Positions 37,779 to 39,708 of a DNA stretch of 39,708 bases are shown in pieces. Source of the DNA: a virus; IMG/VR virus record IMGVR_UViG_3300031957_000962, positions 1 through 39,708 of that record, one strand, 5' to 3'. The notes under the pieces are model-generated. The model saw nothing but the letters and a program-made list of their open reading frames with translations, did no database searches and was not told where the DNA came from. The position numbers were made by a program, and so were the translations under genes. Within the stretch, counting starts at the first letter, position 1; each line of letters opens with the position of its first letter.

Positions 37779-38681
37779 TTACGCTCCTGGTGAACCAAAC
37801 ACGGCACGAGGATCAGAGAAACCAAAAGAATATCTTTCTCTTGCTTTATATCTCATGTTTCCTGTCTCGAAATCTGGATCCATCGCAGTAGCTAAAGACA
37901 TTCTTTCGAAGTGCTTTAGACCATTCGGTGCATCTGTCTTAATGAAGAAAGCATCTGTATCAGTCAAGAAGTCATTGACCACATAACCATTTGGTAACAT
38001 GCCCATTGACTGTACAGCGTTGACATCGTTGTCTGCTGTTCCTGGTCTCATATTAGAAGCCATCAATCTTTCTGCTACAAATTGTAACTGACGAGGGATA
38101 ATTAACTTCATGCCTCTTAAAGCAATGATTAATCCTCTCTCATCTGTAAAACCTGCAATATTGATTAATGCATCTTCTAAAGATGTTTCGTTAAGATCTG
38201 CTGCTGCAACATTGTCTAGAGTTCCACCATTTGTTAATGGGTGATCTGCTACACATAATGCTTTTCCGTCACCACCAGTTACAGTTGTGTCGAATGCATT
38301 ATTTAATACACCTGCTGCTTTTACTTGCTTAGTATGTGCCATAGATCTTGCAAGTGCTCTTGTATAACGAGAAGAGATTTTGTCATAAAGGTTATCCTCT
38401 ACGGCTTCTTCTGTTATTGAGAACGCCATTGCAACTGTCTCATGGTTATACCTTGCAGTATAAGCCTCATTTGCATCGTCAAATGTCACTGCGTTACCTT
38501 CCGACTTAGTCGGTGCAGCTCCAAATCCACTCAACATTACTTCTTCTTCAAACGCTCTGTCAGATGACTCGGTGTCAAAGATTTCTGAATGTTGACCTTC
38601 ATACCTATTATACTCCATACCAAAGAGGGCGTTTAAACCCGGCTCTAATTCCTTGGCGAGTTGTGCTCTTGAAATTGCCAT
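37779..38681 (-). CDS. Major capsid protein
   Basis: The 300-aa product fits marine phage major capsid proteins with an HK97-type fold. The N-terminal arm is RAQLAKELEPGLNALFGMEYNRY, then SDRAFEEEVMLSGFGAAPTK. YTARYNHETVAMAFSITEEAVEDN resembles the E-loop and spine helix region. The P-domain/A-domain part includes TGGDGKALCVADHPLTNGG and IIPRQLQFVAERLMASN. The end is YSFGFSDPRAVFGS. AAGGAG precedes ATG 38681. A strong terminator directly follows, as is typical for capsid genes. Residues 12-20 (LEPGLNALF) recur in the early nuclease at 4419-4976. Confidence 0.88.
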   Translation of the reverse strand: MAISRAQLAKELEPGLNALFGMEYNRYEGQHSEIFDTESSDRAFEEEVMLSGFGAAPTKSEGNAVTFDDANEAYTARYNHETVAMAFSITEEAVEDNLYDKISSRYTRALARSMAHTKQVKAAGVLNNAFDTTVTGGDGKALCVADHPLTNGGTLDNVAAADLNETSLEDALINIAGFTDERGLIIALRGMKLIIPRQLQFVAERLMASNMRPGTADNDVNAVQSMGMLPNGYVVNDFLTDTDAFFIKTDAPNGLKHFERMSLATAMDPDFETGNMRYKARERYSFGFSDPRAVFGSPGA

Positions 38682-38693
38682 AGTTAAGACTCC

Positions 38694-39317
38694 TTATGAT
38701 ATAGCAGCATCAGCATCACCAGAAGAACTGGCAAATACATGATTGTTGAGTTTAACGATATAAGAGATACCTGCGGCAGAGTGATCAGCGTTAGTCACAT
38801 CTTCATGAATACCCACAATCATTAATGGGTTTGAAGGATCTGATGCTTCAGCTGTTGATATATCAATCATAGCACTTGAAAGACCAGTTGTGGTATTTCC
38901 AGAAGTAGCAGTAGCTAATTGTGCTGTTTTGAATATATCTGCTTTTGCAGTTGCTCTATTAGTGTTAGTCCCATCTGATGCAATAATAAATTTTTGCATT
39001 GGATTGTCATAGACAAAACACTTTATATCGTGGTTAGTATCGGCAGTACCTGACCCTGCCCATGTGTTTTTAAAGGTTAATTTACCTGTTGACGCATCAA
39101 CGTATTCACATCCAGCAAAAACACCAAGGAGTTGTTTACCATCTCCATCGGCACTTGTTATGATTGCTGCGGTTCCACCTGTCAACTCGACTTCAACTGG
39201 AGAACCCTGGAAAATCGCTGAAGCATCGCTTTTGATAAAATACTGACTAGTAGAATTGATGCCACCACCAATAACACTAATCGGCTTTAACCCAAACTTT
39301 ACGTTTACATTAGCCAT
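38694..39317 (-). CDS. Head decoration / capsid-associated protein
   Basis: The 207-aa product begins MANVNVKFGLKPISVIGGG. It then has NSTSQYFIKSDASAIFQGSPVEVE and LLGVFAGCEYVDASTGKLTFKNTW, a beta-rich pattern often encoded immediately upstream of marine phage major capsid proteins. AAGGAGC precedes ATG 39317. It may be a decoration protein bound to the outside of the head. There is no protease active site that I can see. Confidence 0.7.
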   Translation of the reverse strand: MANVNVKFGLKPISVIGGGINSTSQYFIKSDASAIFQGSPVEVELTGGTAAIITSADGDGKQLLGVFAGCEYVDASTGKLTFKNTWAGSGTADTNHDIKCFVYDNPMQKFIIASDGTNTNRATAKADIFKTAQLATATSGNTTTGLSSAMIDISTAEASDPSNPLMIVGIHEDVTNADHSAAGISYIVKLNNHVFASSSGDADAAIS

Positions 39318-39346
39318 TTATTTAGCTCCTTATAGCTTCATTATAG

Positions 39347-39708
39347 TTACTCGGTTGGTTTTGCTTTACCACCGAAAGATACACGACTTTGCCTCTCATT
39401 ACTGATTGGCATTGAAGGATGTTGTTCCCTCATTAGGTTTTCATCCACGGCTTTCATCTGGTTGCGGGTCTGGTCCCGATAATATTCAGTTCTTTCCTCT
39501 ACCGTTTCTTCTGGTATTCGAGCAAGCATTAAACCACCTACACCGATTACCCCTGCATTCTTACCATCTTCAATTGTTGGATACATGTCTCCAGCATCTG
39601 GATACTCATCCGCTCTAACTGGTTCCCAGCCTTCCCGAAGTCTTGAGTGCATATTCGTTTTATCATCCTCACCTCTTAAATGAGTTCTGATCCAACGATG
39701 TTTGTACC
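39347..39708 (-). CDS. Conserved phage head protein, N-terminus cut by window edge
   Basis: The frame stays open from the stop at 39347 to the right edge (YKHRWIRTHLRGEDDKTN precedes Met at 39652). The gene therefore starts beyond the window rather than at 39652. Visible features are REGWEPVRADEYPDAGD, IEDGKNAGVIGVGGLMLARIPEE and the helical TEYYRDQTRNQMKAVDENLM. This pattern is common upstream of marine phage capsid genes. Scaffold, portal-associated or head assembly roles are possible; none can be shown. The portal and TerL genes should lie further to the right. Confidence 0.75.
   Translation of the reverse strand, partial: YKHRWIRTHLRGEDDKTNMHSRLREGWEPVRADEYPDAGDMYPTIEDGKNAGVIGVGGLMLARIPEETVEERTEYYRDQTRNQMKAVDENLMREQHPSMPISNERQSRVSFGGKAKPTE

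Noticed and set aside
1-39708. tRNA genes, CRISPR arrays, integrase, insertion sequences or attachment sites
   Set aside because: I saw no cloverleaf-like segment, regular spaced repeat array, recombinase motif or transposase in the window.

Overview
This window is most of the genome of a tailed, podovirus-like marine bacteriophage. It is AT-rich, densely packed, and arranged as two converging gene blocks. The family content (TOTE-type archaeo-eukaryotic primase, family A DNA polymerase, P22-type tail accessory factors, large ejection proteins, tail fibre with an S74 chaperone) matches uncultured marine phages and pelagiphage-like viruses. Small host-type genes of the DUF1127 and DUF1289 families, common in Alphaproteobacteria, suggest an alphaproteobacterial host such as SAR11 or SAR116; that host call is inference. 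No integrase, tRNA, CRISPR or insertion sequence is visible. The portal and large terminase are not in the window, and the right edge cuts a gene, so the contig continues or is circular.

Left edge to 1.3 kb: three tiny rightward genes, then a lone leftward small terminase gene (545-1042). Between terS and the rightward early genes is a 288-base control region. It holds two divergent promoter candidates and an array of three TGTAAC hexamers facing four GTTACA hexamers, which looks like a genetic switch, a replication origin or a packaging site. The terS promoter places its start point on the ATG, so the message may be leaderless.

1.3-12.6 kb, rightward early and replication block: overlapping small genes (two with secreted-like N-termini, a zinc ribbon, HTH and RHH regulators), an SNF2 helicase overlapping a PD-(D/E)XK nuclease, a coiled-coil protein and an SSB-like protein ending in DEEIPF. 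A strong intrinsic terminator follows. Then come the AEP primase, a UvrD-type helicase, a DUF6378-like protein and PolA with Leu at the Phe762-equivalent position. SNF2 helicase, nuclease, SSB, primase, SF1 helicase and PolA form a compact replication and recombination set without a DnaB-type helicase.

12.6-13.3 kb: leftward DUF1127, DUF1289 and small cysteine-protein genes sit where the two blocks converge.

13.3-39.7 kb, leftward late block (transcribed from high to low coordinates): a cut gene, head decoration protein, major capsid protein, terminator, structural protein, second terminator, a cluster of small lysine-rich proteins, head-tail adaptors, a Rossmann-fold protein, tail proteins (one with a copper-type cupredoxin motif), an S74 fibre, a glycine-rich adhesin, four consecutive 2-oxoglutarate/Fe(II) oxygenases, a tail protein, internal and ejection proteins, and an M15 peptidase endolysin.

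The most unusual parts are the four oxygenases beside a polyglycine adhesin, the TGTAAC array, a nine-residue peptide shared by the capsid protein and the early nuclease, and the cupredoxin motif in a tail protein. No stretch over 300 bases lacks a gene.
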